Positions 17,485-26,503 of a DNA stretch of 64,000 nt are shown piece by piece (within the stretch, counting starts at the first letter, position 1; each line of letters begins with the position of its first letter). Source of the stretch: [Enterobacter] lignolyticus SCF1 (GTDB lineage Bacteria; Pseudomonadota; Gammaproteobacteria; Enterobacterales; Enterobacteriaceae); the NCBI RefSeq assembly GCF_000164865.1, contig NC_014618.1:2356001-2420000 (forward strand), given 5' to 3'. A program made the translations under genes and the position numbers. The notes under the pieces were generated by a model. The model was not told the DNA's origin and made no database searches. It saw only the letters and a program-made list of their open reading frames with translations.

Positions 17485-19014
17485 ATGCGTATTGCGGTAC
17501 CAAAAGAGACCCTGGCCCTGGAGACGCGAGTCGCAGCCACACCGAAAACGGTGGAGCAGCTGTGCAAACTCGGGTTCACCGTGGCCATTGAAAGCGGGGC
17601 CGGAAAGCTGGCGAGTTTTGACGACCAGGCCTATGTCGGGGCTGGGGCGGAAATTGTCGAGGGAAACGCTATCTGGCAGGCGGATATCATTCTTAAAGTG
17701 AATGCGCCGACCGAGGACGAAATCGCGCTGCTCAACGCGGGCACGACGCTTATCAGCTTTATCTGGCCGGCGCAGAATGCCGGGCTGCTGGCAAAGCTTG
17801 CCGAGCGGAACATTAACGTCATGGCGATGGACTCGGTGCCGCGTATTTCCCGCGCCCAGTCTCTTGATGCGTTAAGTTCAATGGCCAACATCGCGGGTTA
17901 TCGCGCTATCGTTGAGGCGGCGCATGAGTTTGGCCGCTTCTTCACCGGGCAAATCACCGCCGCGGGCAAAGTGCCGCCAGCGAAAGTGATGGTTATCGGC
18001 GCCGGCGTTGCCGGGCTTGCCGCTATCGGCGCCGCCAACAGCCTTGGCGCTATCGTTCGCGCATTCGATACGCGGCCGGAAGTGAAGGAACAGGTCCAGA
18101 GTATGGGCGCAGAGTTCCTTGAGCTGGATTTCGAAGAAGAGGCCGGTAGCGGCGACGGCTATGCCAAGGTCATGTCCGAGGCCTTTATCAAAGCGGAAAT
18201 GGCGCTGTTCGCCGCCCAGGCGAAAGAGGTGGATATCATCGTCACCACCGCGCTTATTCCGGGTAAACCGGCGCCGAAGCTGATTACCCGTGAAATGGTG
18301 GACTCCATGACCCCGGGCAGCGTGATCGTCGATCTGGCGGCGCAAAACGGCGGCAACTGCGAATACACCGTGCCGGGAGAAATTTTCACCACCCCAGGCG
18401 GCGTGCGGGTTATCGGCTACACCGACCTTGCCGGGCGCCTGCCGACACAATCCTCGCAGCTGTATGGCACCAACCTGGTCAACCTGCTGAAGCTGCTGTG
18501 CAGCGAAAAAGACGGCAACATCAAGATTGATTTTGACGACGTCGTGGTGCGCGGCGTAACGGTTATCCGCGAGGGTGAAGTTACCTGGCCTGCGCCGCCG
18601 ATTCAGGTTTCCGCACAGCCGAAAGCGGCGGCTAAAGCCGAGACTGCGCCGGTTGAGCCAGCGAAACCGGCCTCGCCGTGGCGTAAATATGCGCTGATGG
18701 CGCTGGCTATCGTGCTATTCGGCTGGCTGGCGAACGTCGCGCCGAAAGAGTTCCTTGGCCACTTCACCGTGTTCGCGCTCTCCTGCGTGGTCGGCTATTA
18801 CGTGGTGTGGAACGTGTCCCACGCGCTGCATACCCCGCTGATGTCGGTCACCAACGCCATTTCCGGGATCATCGTTGTTGGGGCGCTGCTGCAAATCGGC
18901 CACGGCGGCTGGGTAAGTTTCTTAAGCTTTATCGCCGTACTGATTGCCAGCATCAATATTTTCGGTGGTTTCACCGTCACTCAGCGCATGCTGAAAATGT
19001 TCCGCAAAGGTTAA
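17485..19014 (+). CDS. pntA: NAD(P) transhydrogenase subunit alpha
   Basis: The 509-residue subunit carries the soluble NAD(H)-binding domain I (about 1-380, with the Rossmann motif VIGAGVAGLAAIGAANSLGA near 170) and four C-terminal membrane helices (about 400-505). With PntB it forms the proton-translocating transhydrogenase of the inner membrane, which drives NADPH formation from NADH with the proton gradient. The chosen start ATG 17485 follows GGAAGGGAA; a GTG/ATG five codons upstream is less likely. pntB follows 10 bases downstream. Confidence 0.96.
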   Translation: MRIAVPKETLALETRVAATPKTVEQLCKLGFTVAIESGAGKLASFDDQAYVGAGAEIVEGNAIWQADIILKVNAPTEDEIALLNAGTTLISFIWPAQNAGLLAKLAERNINVMAMDSVPRISRAQSLDALSSMANIAGYRAIVEAAHEFGRFFTGQITAAGKVPPAKVMVIGAGVAGLAAIGAANSLGAIVRAFDTRPEVKEQVQSMGAEFLELDFEEEAGSGDGYAKVMSEAFIKAEMALFAAQAKEVDIIVTTALIPGKPAPKLITREMVDSMTPGSVIVDLAAQNGGNCEYTVPGEIFTTPGGVRVIGYTDLAGRLPTQSSQLYGTNLVNLLKLLCSEKDGNIKIDFDDVVVRGVTVIREGEVTWPAPPIQVSAQPKAAAKAETAPVEPAKPASPWRKYALMALAIVLFGWLANVAPKEFLGHFTVFALSCVVGYYVVWNVSHALHTPLMSVTNAISGIIVVGALLQIGHGGWVSFLSFIAVLIASINIFGGFTVTQRMLKMFRKG

Positions 19015-19024
19015 GGGGTAACAA

Positions 19025-20413
19025 ATGTCTGGAGGATTAGTTACAGCTGCATACATTGTTGCCGCGATCCTGTTTATTTTCAGTCTGGCGGGGCTTTCCA
19101 AGCACGAAACCTCCCAGCAGGGGAACTACTACGGTATCGCCGGGATGGCGATCGCGCTGATTGCCACCATTTTCGGGCCGGATACCGGCAACGTTGCGTG
19201 GATTATCGTCGCGATGATCGTCGGCGGCGCTATTGGCATCCGTCTGGCGAAGCGCGTCGAAATGACCGAAATGCCGGAACTGGTGGCGATTCTGCACAGC
19301 TTCGTGGGCCTGGCGGCGGTGCTGGTCGGCTTTAACAGCTACCTGCAGCACGAAACGGGGATGGAGCAGATCCTGGTGAACATTCACCTGACCGAAGTCT
19401 TCCTCGGGATCTTCATCGGCGCGGTGACCTTCACCGGTTCTATCGTGGCCTTCGGTAAACTGCGCGGTAAGATCTCCTCTAAACCGCTGATGCTGCCGAA
19501 CCGTCATAAGCTGAACCTCGCGGCGCTGGTCGTCTCCTTCCTGCTGCTGGTCACCTTCGTGCGCACCGAAAGCGTGGGTATGCAGGTGCTGGCGCTGCTC
19601 ATCATGACCGTTATCGCGCTGGCTTTCGGCTGGCATCTGGTCGCCTCTATCGGCGGCGCCGACATGCCGGTCGTGGTTTCGATGCTCAACTCCTACTCCG
19701 GGTGGGCGGCGGCGGCGGCGGGCTTCATGCTGAGCAATGACCTGCTGATCGTCACCGGCGCTCTGGTCGGTTCTTCCGGTGCGATCCTCTCCTACATCAT
19801 GTGTAAAGCGATGAACCGCTCGTTCATCAGCGTTATCGCTGGCGGTTTCGGCACCGATGGCTCCTCAACCGGTAGCGATGAAGAGATGGGCGAACACCGC
19901 GAAATCAGCGCGGAAGACACCGCTGAAATGCTGAAAAATTCGCACTCGGTCATCATTACCCCGGGCTACGGCATGGCGGTAGCGCAGGCGCAGTATCCGG
20001 TAGCGGAAATTACCGAAAGACTGCGCGCGCGCGGCGTGAAGGTGCGTTTTGGTATTCATCCGGTTGCCGGACGTCTGCCTGGCCACATGAACGTTCTGCT
20101 GGCGGAAGCGAAAGTTCCGTACGATATCGTGCTGGAAATGGACGAAATCAATGATGATTTCATCGATACCGACACCGTGCTGGTCATCGGCGCGAACGAT
20201 ACCGTTAACCCGGCGGCGCAGGACGATCCGAAGAGCCCGATCGCCGGTATGCCGGTGCTTGAGGTCTGGAAAGCGCAGAACGTTATCGTCTTTAAGCGTT
20301 CGATGAATACCGGCTATGCCGGCGTGCAGAACCCGCTGTTCTTCAAAGAAAACACCCATATGCTGTTTGGCGACGCCAAAGCCAGCGTGGATGCGATTCT
20401 GAAGTCGCTGTAA
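19025..20413 (+). CDS. pntB: NAD(P) transhydrogenase subunit beta
   Basis: PntB, 462 residues, has about eight to nine membrane helices (1-260) and the NADP(H)-binding domain III (about 285-462) with the GYGMAVAQAQ nucleotide loop near 317. It completes the transhydrogenase with PntA. Length equals the E. coli protein. A strong terminator follows. Confidence 0.96.
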   Translation: MSGGLVTAAYIVAAILFIFSLAGLSKHETSQQGNYYGIAGMAIALIATIFGPDTGNVAWIIVAMIVGGAIGIRLAKRVEMTEMPELVAILHSFVGLAAVLVGFNSYLQHETGMEQILVNIHLTEVFLGIFIGAVTFTGSIVAFGKLRGKISSKPLMLPNRHKLNLAALVVSFLLLVTFVRTESVGMQVLALLIMTVIALAFGWHLVASIGGADMPVVVSMLNSYSGWAAAAAGFMLSNDLLIVTGALVGSSGAILSYIMCKAMNRSFISVIAGGFGTDGSSTGSDEEMGEHREISAEDTAEMLKNSHSVIITPGYGMAVAQAQYPVAEITERLRARGVKVRFGIHPVAGRLPGHMNVLLAEAKVPYDIVLEMDEINDDFIDTDTVLVIGANDTVNPAAQDDPKSPIAGMPVLEVWKAQNVIVFKRSMNTGYAGVQNPLFFKENTHMLFGDAKASVDAILKSL

Positions 20414-20432
20414 GCGATAGCATAAAAATATA

Positions 20433-20465
20433 AGCCGCCTCCGGTAAAAGGGAGGCGGCTTTTTT
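20433..20465 (+). terminator. Rho-independent terminator of pntAB
   Basis: AGCCGCCTCC (20433-20442) pairs with GGAGGCGGCT (20451-20460), then five T. Confidence 0.9.
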
Positions 20466-20514
20466 GTTATGATACAGATCACACTTCGTGAATACACAGA
20501 CAAGGGAGAGCAGG

Positions 20515-21153
20515 GTGTTTTCTGATTTCGGCGTGTTGAACTACTGGACCTACCTGATTGGCGCGATTTTCATCATTCTGGTGCCAGGCCCGAATACGTT
20601 TTTTGTTCTGCGCACCGGCGCGGCGCACGGTATCCGAATCGGCTACCTGGCGGCGCTGGGCGTATTCGTCGGCGATGCGGTGCTGATGTTTCTGTCGTAC
20701 GCCGGAGTGGCGACGCTGATCAAAACGACGCCGGTCCTGTTTAACGTCGTGCGCTATCTCGGGGCGATTTATCTGCTGTATCTGGGCGGTAAAATGCTCT
20801 GGTCGGTACTGAAAAAACAGCCGGGCGCCCATGAGTCTCAGGCGGAGCTGCCGGGGGCGATTCTCAAACGCGCGCTGACCCTGAGCCTCACGAACCCGAA
20901 GGCTATCCTGTTTTACGTCTCGTTTTTTGTGCAGTTTATCGATGTGCAGGCCCAGACGCCGGGTCTGGCGTTTCTGATTCTGGCGATTACCCTGGAGGCG
21001 GTGAGCTTTGCCTACCTCAGCTTTCTGATCGTTTCCGGTTCGCTGGTTACGCGCTATGTCCGTACCCGTAAGAAGCTGGCGAAGATTGGCAACAGCCTGA
21101 TTGGCCTGGTCTTTGTGGGGTTCGCCGCGCGCCTGGCGTTCCTGCAGTCATAA
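20515..21153 (+). CDS. leuE: Leucine efflux protein LeuE
   Basis: A 212-residue member of the LysE/RhtB family with about six membrane helices; it closely resembles E. coli LeuE (LVPGPNTFFVLRTGA near residue 23, SLTNPKAILFYVSFFVQF near 125). It exports leucine and related amino acids. The start is taken as GTG 20515 behind AAGGGAGAGCAGG, which gives the family N-terminus; an ATG at 20488 lacks a ribosome site. Unlike in E. coli it sits behind pntB. Confidence 0.92.
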   Translation: MFSDFGVLNYWTYLIGAIFIILVPGPNTFFVLRTGAAHGIRIGYLAALGVFVGDAVLMFLSYAGVATLIKTTPVLFNVVRYLGAIYLLYLGGKMLWSVLKKQPGAHESQAELPGAILKRALTLSLTNPKAILFYVSFFVQFIDVQAQTPGLAFLILAITLEAVSFAYLSFLIVSGSLVTRYVRTRKKLAKIGNSLIGLVFVGFAARLAFLQS

Positions 21154-21171
21154 AAGAACACCGGGCAACCG

Positions 21172-21195
21172 ACCACGCTTTGGCGTGGTTTTTTT
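21172..21195 (+). terminator. Rho-independent terminator of leuE
   Basis: ACCACGC (21172-21178) pairs with GCGTGGT (21183-21189) and runs into seven T. Confidence 0.88.
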
Positions 21196-21248
21196 ATTTG
21201 CTACTATCCTGGTGAGAATAAATCACCCTGCGACAGGAAAAGACAACG

Positions 21249-22367
21249 ATGAAATCACGTGCTGCAGTTGCGTTTGGCCCCGGCCAGCCGCTCAAGATTG
21301 TTGAGATTGACGTCGCGCCGCCGAAGAAGGGCGAAGTGCTGGTTAAGATAACCCATACCGGCGTTTGTCACACCGATGCGTTTACCCTGTCCGGCGATGA
21401 CCCGGAAGGCGTATTCCCGGCGGTCCTCGGTCATGAAGGCGGCGGGATTGTGGTTGAGGTCGGCGAGGGCGTAACCAGCCTGAAGCCAGGCGACCACGTG
21501 ATCCCGCTGTATACCGCGGAATGCGGCGAGTGTAAGTTCTGCAAATCCGGCAAAACCAACCTCTGCCAGGCGGTACGCGCTACCCAGGGGAAAGGGCTGA
21601 TGCCGGACGGCACCACGCGCTTCTCTTACGAAGGTCAGCCGATTTACCACTACATGGGCACCAGCACCTTCAGTGAATATACCGTCTGCGCAGAGATTTC
21701 GCTGGCGAAGGTCAATCCGCAGGCGCCGCTCGACAAAGTGTGCCTGCTGGGCTGCGGCGTGACCACCGGGATCGGCGCGGTTCACAATACGGCGAAGGTG
21801 AAGGCCGGTGATACGGTCGCGGTATTTGGCCTTGGCGGAATCGGGCTGGCGGTTATTCAGGGCGCGGTACAGGCAAATGCCGGGCGCATTATCGCCGTTG
21901 ACACCAATCCGGATAAATTCACTCTTGCGAAAGAGATGGGCGCGACGGATTTCGTGAATCCCAATGATTTCGATAAGCCGGTGCAGGACGTTATTGTGGA
22001 CATGACCGACGGAGGCGTGGATTTCAGCTTTGAGTGTATCGGCAACGTAAACGTGATGCGCGCCGCCCTCGAATGCTGCCATAAAGGGTGGGGCGAGAGC
22101 GTGATTATCGGCGTGGCGGGCGCGGGGCAGGAAATTCGCACCCGTCCGTTCCAGCTGGTAACCGGCCGCGTATGGCGCGGTTCGGCCTTCGGCGGCGTAA
22201 AAGGCCGTAGCCAGCTGCCGGGCATGGTGGAGGACGCGATGGCGGGGAAAATTCGTCTCGATCCATTTATTACCCACCGCCTGCCGCTTGAGCAGATCAA
22301 TGAAGCCTTTGACCTGATGCATGAAGGCAAATCAATCCGCACCGTTATCCACTTCGGCGATAACTAA
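21249..22367 (+). CDS. frmA: S-(hydroxymethyl)glutathione dehydrogenase (class III alcohol dehydrogenase)
   Basis: This 372-residue zinc enzyme oxidises S-hydroxymethylglutathione, the adduct of formaldehyde with glutathione, using NAD, and also acts on S-nitrosoglutathione. Zinc ligands are visible: GVCHTDAF, GHEGGG, and the structural zinc four-cysteine lobe CGECKFCKSGKTNLC near residues 97-111; the NAD site is FGLGGIGLAV near 197. In E. coli frmA sits in frmRAB; here neither the repressor frmR nor the hydrolase frmB is next to it. Confidence 0.93.
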   Translation: MKSRAAVAFGPGQPLKIVEIDVAPPKKGEVLVKITHTGVCHTDAFTLSGDDPEGVFPAVLGHEGGGIVVEVGEGVTSLKPGDHVIPLYTAECGECKFCKSGKTNLCQAVRATQGKGLMPDGTTRFSYEGQPIYHYMGTSTFSEYTVCAEISLAKVNPQAPLDKVCLLGCGVTTGIGAVHNTAKVKAGDTVAVFGLGGIGLAVIQGAVQANAGRIIAVDTNPDKFTLAKEMGATDFVNPNDFDKPVQDVIVDMTDGGVDFSFECIGNVNVMRAALECCHKGWGESVIIGVAGAGQEIRTRPFQLVTGRVWRGSAFGGVKGRSQLPGMVEDAMAGKIRLDPFITHRLPLEQINEAFDLMHEGKSIRTVIHFGDN

Positions 22368-22375
22368 GCGGGCAG

Positions 22376-22401
22376 CCAGCGGGCTTCTCCCGCTGGTTTT
22401 C
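22376..22401 (+). terminator. Rho-independent terminator of frmA
   Basis: CCAGCGGG (22376-22383) pairs with CCCGCTGG (22389-22396), followed by TTTTCTCTTTT. Confidence 0.85.
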
Positions 22402-22441
22402 TCTTTTGCAGGAACTGTGATCGATGTTGCGCTTTTACCGG

Positions 22442-22468
22442 TAAGAGATTCTGCCGCCAGGCCGATGA
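22442..22468 (+). promoter_or_regulatory. Putative sigma-28 (FliA) promoter of trg
   Basis: TAAG, 15 bases, then GCCGATGA resembles the FliA promoter TAAA-N15-GCCGATAA and ends about 50 bases before the trg start. Chemoreceptor genes are class 3 flagellar genes, which supports the call. Confidence 0.6.
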
Positions 22469-22519
22469 CTATCTTACGGGCGTGTTGGTACGCCTCTTAC
22501 CCAAAGAGAGTCGATAGCC

Positions 22520-24211
22520 ATGGACAAAACAGCAGCGATGCTCAAGCCACAAAAAGTCAGTTTTTTGCACCACATCAGGTTGGTTCCGCTTTTCTCCTCC
22601 ATTCTGGGCGGTATTTTGCTGCTATTCGCATTAAGTTCAGGGCTCGCCGGGTATTTTTTGCTGCAGGCAGACCGCGACCAGCGTGACGTGACCGAAGAAC
22701 TGCAGGTGCGCACGGGACTGTCAAACAGCTCAAACCACCTGCGTACCGCACGTATTAATATGATCCATGCCGGCGCGGCCAGCCGCATCGCGGAAATGGA
22801 GGATATGAAGCAGAACATTGCCGACGCCGAACTGCGCATTAAGCAATCTCAGCAGGGCTTTCAGGAGTATGTGAACCGGCGGGTCAAAACGGCGGCGGAT
22901 GAAGCGCTGGATGGCGAAATCAACGCGCGCTACAGCGCCTACGTCGCGGGCCTTCAGCCGATGCTGAAATATGCCAAAAACGGCATGTTCGAGGCGATTA
23001 TCAACCACGAGAACGAGCAGGCCCGCCAGCTTGATGCCGCGTACAACGACGTGCTGCTGAAGGCTATTCAGATTCGCAGCGACAGAGCGACCCACCTTTC
23101 GGCGTCGGCGCATAGCCGTACGCAGCTGGGTATTGCGTTTATGATTGGCGCTTTTGTGCTGGCGCTGGCGCTAACGTTAATGACCTTTATCGCGCTACGC
23201 CGTACGGTGGTAAGCCCGCTTAAGCGCACCCTGGAGCGCATCGAGCAGATTGCCGGCGGTAACTTAACGCTGCCGGATGAGCCCGCCGGGCGCAGCGAAA
23301 TTGGCAAACTGAGCCATGAGCTGCAGAAAATGCAGCACGCGCTGTCGCAAACCGTGGGCACCGTTCGCCAGGGGACGGAAGAGATCTATCGCGGTACCAG
23401 CGAAATCTCCGCCGGAAACACCGACCTGTCATCCCGAACAGAACAGCAGGCGGCCGCTATTGAGGAGACTGCGGCCAGCATGGAACAGCTGACCGCTACG
23501 GTGAAGCAGAACGCCGATAATGCGCATCATGCCAGCAAGCTGGCGGAGGATGCCTCCAGTAAGGCTACGCGCGGCGGCCAGATTGTTTCCGGCGTGGTGT
23601 CGACAATGGGCAATATCTCCAGCAGCTCAAAGAAAATTTCGGAGATTACCGCGGTGATCAACAGCATCGCCTTCCAGACCAATATTCTGGCGCTGAATGC
23701 CGCGGTAGAAGCCGCGCGCGCAGGCGAGCAGGGACGCGGATTTGCGGTCGTCGCCAGCGAAGTGCGGACGCTGGCCAGCCGAAGCGCGCAGGCGGCGAAA
23801 GAGATTGAAGGGCTTATCAGCGAATCCGTTACCCTGATCGAACGCGGGTCAGGCGAGGTTGTGGCGGCGGGCAGCACGATGAAGGATATCGTGGAAGCGG
23901 TGAAGCGCGTTACCGACATTATGCTGGAGATCGCGGCAGCCTCTGACGAGCAGAGCCGGGGGATCCAGCAGGTGAGCCAGGCCATTTCTGAAATGGATAA
24001 CGTGACCCAGCAAAACGCCTCGCTGGTTGAGGAATCCTCTGCCGCAGCACTGTCGCTGGAAGAGCAGGCGGCACGCCTGACCGAAGCGGTTGGGGTATTT
24101 CGCCTGCAGGGCGGCGTAAGCGCCGCTCGCCAGCACAAAGCGCCATCCAGCGCGCAGTTTGTCGCCTCTCGCCAGGCGACGGCCGGCGGGGATAACTGGG
24201 AAACGTTCTGA
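22520..24211 (+). CDS. trg: Methyl-accepting chemotaxis protein Trg
   Basis: The 563-residue receptor matches E. coli Trg along its length (FLHHIRLVPLF near residue 14, then the first membrane helix about 25-50). The periplasmic sensor spans about 55-210, the second helix about 212-235, then HAMP and the signalling hairpin with the invariant tip EAARAGEQGRGFAVV near 395. Trg senses ribose and galactose through their binding proteins. Unlike E. coli Trg it ends in NWETF (residues 559-563), the CheR/CheB-binding pentapeptide found on Tar and Tsr. A sigma-28-like promoter precedes it. Confidence 0.92.
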   Translation: MDKTAAMLKPQKVSFLHHIRLVPLFSSILGGILLLFALSSGLAGYFLLQADRDQRDVTEELQVRTGLSNSSNHLRTARINMIHAGAASRIAEMEDMKQNIADAELRIKQSQQGFQEYVNRRVKTAADEALDGEINARYSAYVAGLQPMLKYAKNGMFEAIINHENEQARQLDAAYNDVLLKAIQIRSDRATHLSASAHSRTQLGIAFMIGAFVLALALTLMTFIALRRTVVSPLKRTLERIEQIAGGNLTLPDEPAGRSEIGKLSHELQKMQHALSQTVGTVRQGTEEIYRGTSEISAGNTDLSSRTEQQAAAIEETAASMEQLTATVKQNADNAHHASKLAEDASSKATRGGQIVSGVVSTMGNISSSSKKISEITAVINSIAFQTNILALNAAVEAARAGEQGRGFAVVASEVRTLASRSAQAAKEIEGLISESVTLIERGSGEVVAAGSTMKDIVEAVKRVTDIMLEIAAASDEQSRGIQQVSQAISEMDNVTQQNASLVEESSAAALSLEEQAARLTEAVGVFRLQGGVSAARQHKAPSSAQFVASRQATAGGDNWETF

Positions 24212-24238
24212 CAGCCAAAACGGCATAGCGGCATAGCG

Positions 24239-24271
24239 GCATCGCTTATGCCGTTAAAACATAAGCGATGC
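24239..24271. terminator. Perfect 12-bp hairpin after trg
   Basis: GCATCGCTTATG (24239-24250) and CATAAGCGATGC (24260-24271) are perfect inverted repeats with a 9-base loop. Upstream the octamer GGCATAGC is repeated in tandem (24222-24240). The T run expected of an intrinsic terminator is missing, so the role may be mRNA end protection. Confidence 0.5.
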
Positions 24272-24368
24272 GGTGGTTAAAAAATATTCTTCGCGAATTG
24301 CTTTTGGTCAAAAAGACGGCAGCCAGGCGTGATATACTTAACAGGTTTTCAACATAAATGAGGATGTT

Positions 24369-24557
24369 ATGGATACCGAGTTAACCCCCGCGCAGCTGGC
24401 CGTCGAATATCTCCGTCGCGACCCCGGCGTTTTAACCCCGGCACAGTACCTGAAACGCGTAAAACAGCTTGAACTGGAATTTGCTGACCTGATGTCGCTT
24501 TCCTCGCTTGAGCTCAAAGAAGAGATCGATTTCGCCTGGCGCCTGGGTATCCACTAA
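24369..24557 (+). CDS. Small conserved-type protein, 62 residues, function unknown
   Basis: A 62-residue, acidic, leucine-rich and probably all-helical cytoplasmic protein (LTPAQLAVEYLRRDPGVL near the start). It has an AATGAGG ribosome site and is followed by a hairpin and a bidirectional terminator before uspE, all of which support a real gene. I do not recognise the family. Confidence 0.7.
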   Translation: MDTELTPAQLAVEYLRRDPGVLTPAQYLKRVKQLELEFADLMSLSSLELKEEIDFAWRLGIH

Positions 24558-24574
24558 GCCGCCGGTGGCGGCTA

Positions 24575-24612
24575 AAAAAAATCCCGGCAGGTATTCCCAC
24601 CGGGATTTTCTG
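24575..24612. terminator. Bidirectional terminator, small gene / uspE
   Basis: AAAATCCCGG and CCGGGATTTT pair around a 12-base loop, with A-rich bases before and T-rich bases after, so it can stop transcripts from both sides. A second hairpin, AGCCGCC-GGT-GGCGGCT, lies just upstream. Confidence 0.8.
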
Positions 24613-24629
24613 TTTATTGCACGGTGAAA

Positions 24630-25580
24630 TCAGTCGTCTTCGTCATCATCCAGCTCAACCGGACTCTGGTATTGATCGGGCTTCAGCGCCAGCAGGTCGC
24701 AGCGCAGATGGTCGATAACCTGTTCGGCGGTATTGCCGAGGAACGCGGCGGAAAGCCCGGTGCGTCCAACGGTGCCCAGCACCACAATCCCCGCCTGCAG
24801 ATGCTCCGCCAGGTCCGGGATCACCTCTTCAGGCAGGCCTTTTTCAACATGCGTCATATTTTCAGAGATGCTGAATTTTTGCCGCAGCGCCTTCATTGCC
24901 AGCAGATGCTGCCCGCGAATCGCGTCGTTATAGACCCCGGGGTCAAAATCCGGCAGCTCGATGGCGATGTTAATCGGGGTAACCGGATAGGCGCCGATAA
25001 GGTGCACTTCAGTATGGTTAATCTGTTCCGCCAGCTGTAGCGTTTCGCGAACCAGCTTCTCGTTGAGGGCGTTGTGGTACTCTTCTTCACTGGCAAGGTT
25101 GACTGCCACCAGCGCTTTGCCGCCTTCCGGCCACGGCTGATCTTTAACCATCCATACCGGACAAGGGCATTTGCGCAGCAGATGCCAGTCGGTCGGGGTG
25201 AAAATAACGGCTTCTAGCTTGTCGTGTTGGTGCGCCATTTTCAGCAGCAGGTCGTGGCCGCCGCTGATAATTTCCTGAATAATCGCTTCAAAAGGACGGT
25301 TGTGCCAGACCACTTTAATTTCAATCGGCACGCCGGCGTCGAGGTAATATTTCGCCTGCTCGCGGATCCATGCGGCGCGTTGGCTGATGACGCCCTGGCG
25401 CATCGCGGTGCGCTCATCGGGCGACAGAAGGGTGGTCATCTCGTAGGAAAAATCATAGATCGGCAAAAAGGCTTTGATGCGGCCACCAATCCGTTGATGC
25501 AAATAAACAGCACGCCGTAATGCAGGCTGATCGTCCTGGTTCGGATCGATGGCAACCAGCATATTTTGATATTTCGCCAT
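24630..25580 (-). CDS. uspE: Universal stress protein E
   Basis: UspE, 316 residues, contains two tandem Usp domains (about 1-150 and 155-310). The second ends with the nucleotide-binding style loop GTVGRTGLSAAFLGNTAE near 270. The protein matches E. coli UspE, a cytoplasmic stress protein linked with motility, adhesion and iron stress. The start is ATG 25580 (MAKYQNML), the family N-terminus, with a GGAGACC site; the open frame begins nine codons earlier. It lies downstream of fnr on the same strand, the conserved order. Confidence 0.94.
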   Translation of the reverse strand: MAKYQNMLVAIDPNQDDQPALRRAVYLHQRIGGRIKAFLPIYDFSYEMTTLLSPDERTAMRQGVISQRAAWIREQAKYYLDAGVPIEIKVVWHNRPFEAIIQEIISGGHDLLLKMAHQHDKLEAVIFTPTDWHLLRKCPCPVWMVKDQPWPEGGKALVAVNLASEEEYHNALNEKLVRETLQLAEQINHTEVHLIGAYPVTPINIAIELPDFDPGVYNDAIRGQHLLAMKALRQKFSISENMTHVEKGLPEEVIPDLAEHLQAGIVVLGTVGRTGLSAAFLGNTAEQVIDHLRCDLLALKPDQYQSPVELDDDEDD

Positions 25581-25717
25581 ACAGGGTCTCCTTACAACTG
25601 TAACCACAGTCTGTAATTAAAAGATAACCCATATGGCAGGAATGAAACAGAGGTGAACCTCCGCCAGATCAATAAATCAGGAAAATTTAACGATCCGACG
25701 AAGGAAGGGCGAAAGGG

Positions 25718-26470
25718 TCAGGCGACGTTGCGGGCGTGGCCGGCAAGCAGCGCCAGCGCATCGCTATCTTCAATAGTGATGTATTTGCCTTTTACCGCCA
25801 GCATTCCGCTTTTCTGGAAACGGCCCAGCAAACGGCTGATGGTTTCCACGGTCAGGCCGAGGTAGTTACCAATATCGCCGCGGGTCATCGTTAAGCGGAA
25901 CTCACGCGGTGAAAAGCCGCGCTGCGCAAAGCGGCGGGAGAGGTTATAGATAAAGGCCGCCAGACGCTCTTCCGCGTTCTTTTTCGACAGCAGCAGGATC
26001 ATATCCTGGTCGCCTTTGATCTCGCCGCTCATCAGACGCATCATCTGCTGGCGCAGGTTTGGCATCTTGCCGGACAGGTCATCCAGAGTTTCAAAGGGGA
26101 TTTCGCAGACCATGGACGTTTCCAGCGCCTGTGCAAAGCTCGGGTGGTGGCCAGTGCCGATAGCATCGAAGCCGACCAGGTCGCCTGCGAGATGAAAGCC
26201 CGTTATCTGCTCATCACCCTGCTCGGTGATGGTATAGCTCTTAATGGTACCGGAGCGAATGGCATATAACGATTTCAGTTCGTCACCTGCTTTGAATAGC
26301 GTTTGCCCTTTCTGAATTGGCTTTTTCCGCTCAATAATATTATCGAGTTGATCAAGCTCATGCTCGTTCAGGGTGAACGGGATACACAGTTGGCTGATAC
26401 TGCAATCCTGGCAGTGGATAGCACAACCGCCAGACTGAATGCGTCGTATAATTCGCTTTTCCGGGATCAT
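25718..26470 (-). CDS. fnr: Fumarate/nitrate reduction regulator FNR
   Basis: FNR has 250 residues, same as E. coli. The oxygen-sensing cysteines are all present (CAIHCQDCSISQLC near residues 16-29 and the fourth in SMVCEIPF near 122), so it should hold a [4Fe-4S] cluster and dimerise without oxygen. The CRP-like ligand fold follows, and the DNA-binding helix-turn-helix TVETISRLLGRF lies near 207-218. The start is ATG 26470 (MIPEKRII). An FNR box lies just upstream, consistent with autorepression. Confidence 0.97.
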   Translation of the reverse strand: MIPEKRIIRRIQSGGCAIHCQDCSISQLCIPFTLNEHELDQLDNIIERKKPIQKGQTLFKAGDELKSLYAIRSGTIKSYTITEQGDEQITGFHLAGDLVGFDAIGTGHHPSFAQALETSMVCEIPFETLDDLSGKMPNLRQQMMRLMSGEIKGDQDMILLLSKKNAEERLAAFIYNLSRRFAQRGFSPREFRLTMTRGDIGNYLGLTVETISRLLGRFQKSGMLAVKGKYITIEDSDALALLAGHARNVA

Positions 26471-26489
26471 AGATATGCTCAAGCCGTAA

Positions 26490-26503
26490 TTGATATTAGT
26501 CAA
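26490..26503 (-). promoter_or_regulatory. FNR box upstream of fnr
   Basis: On the minus strand TTGACTAATATCAA matches TTGATNNNNATCAA with one difference, 20 bases before the fnr start. E. coli fnr is autoregulated through a site in this position. Confidence 0.75.
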
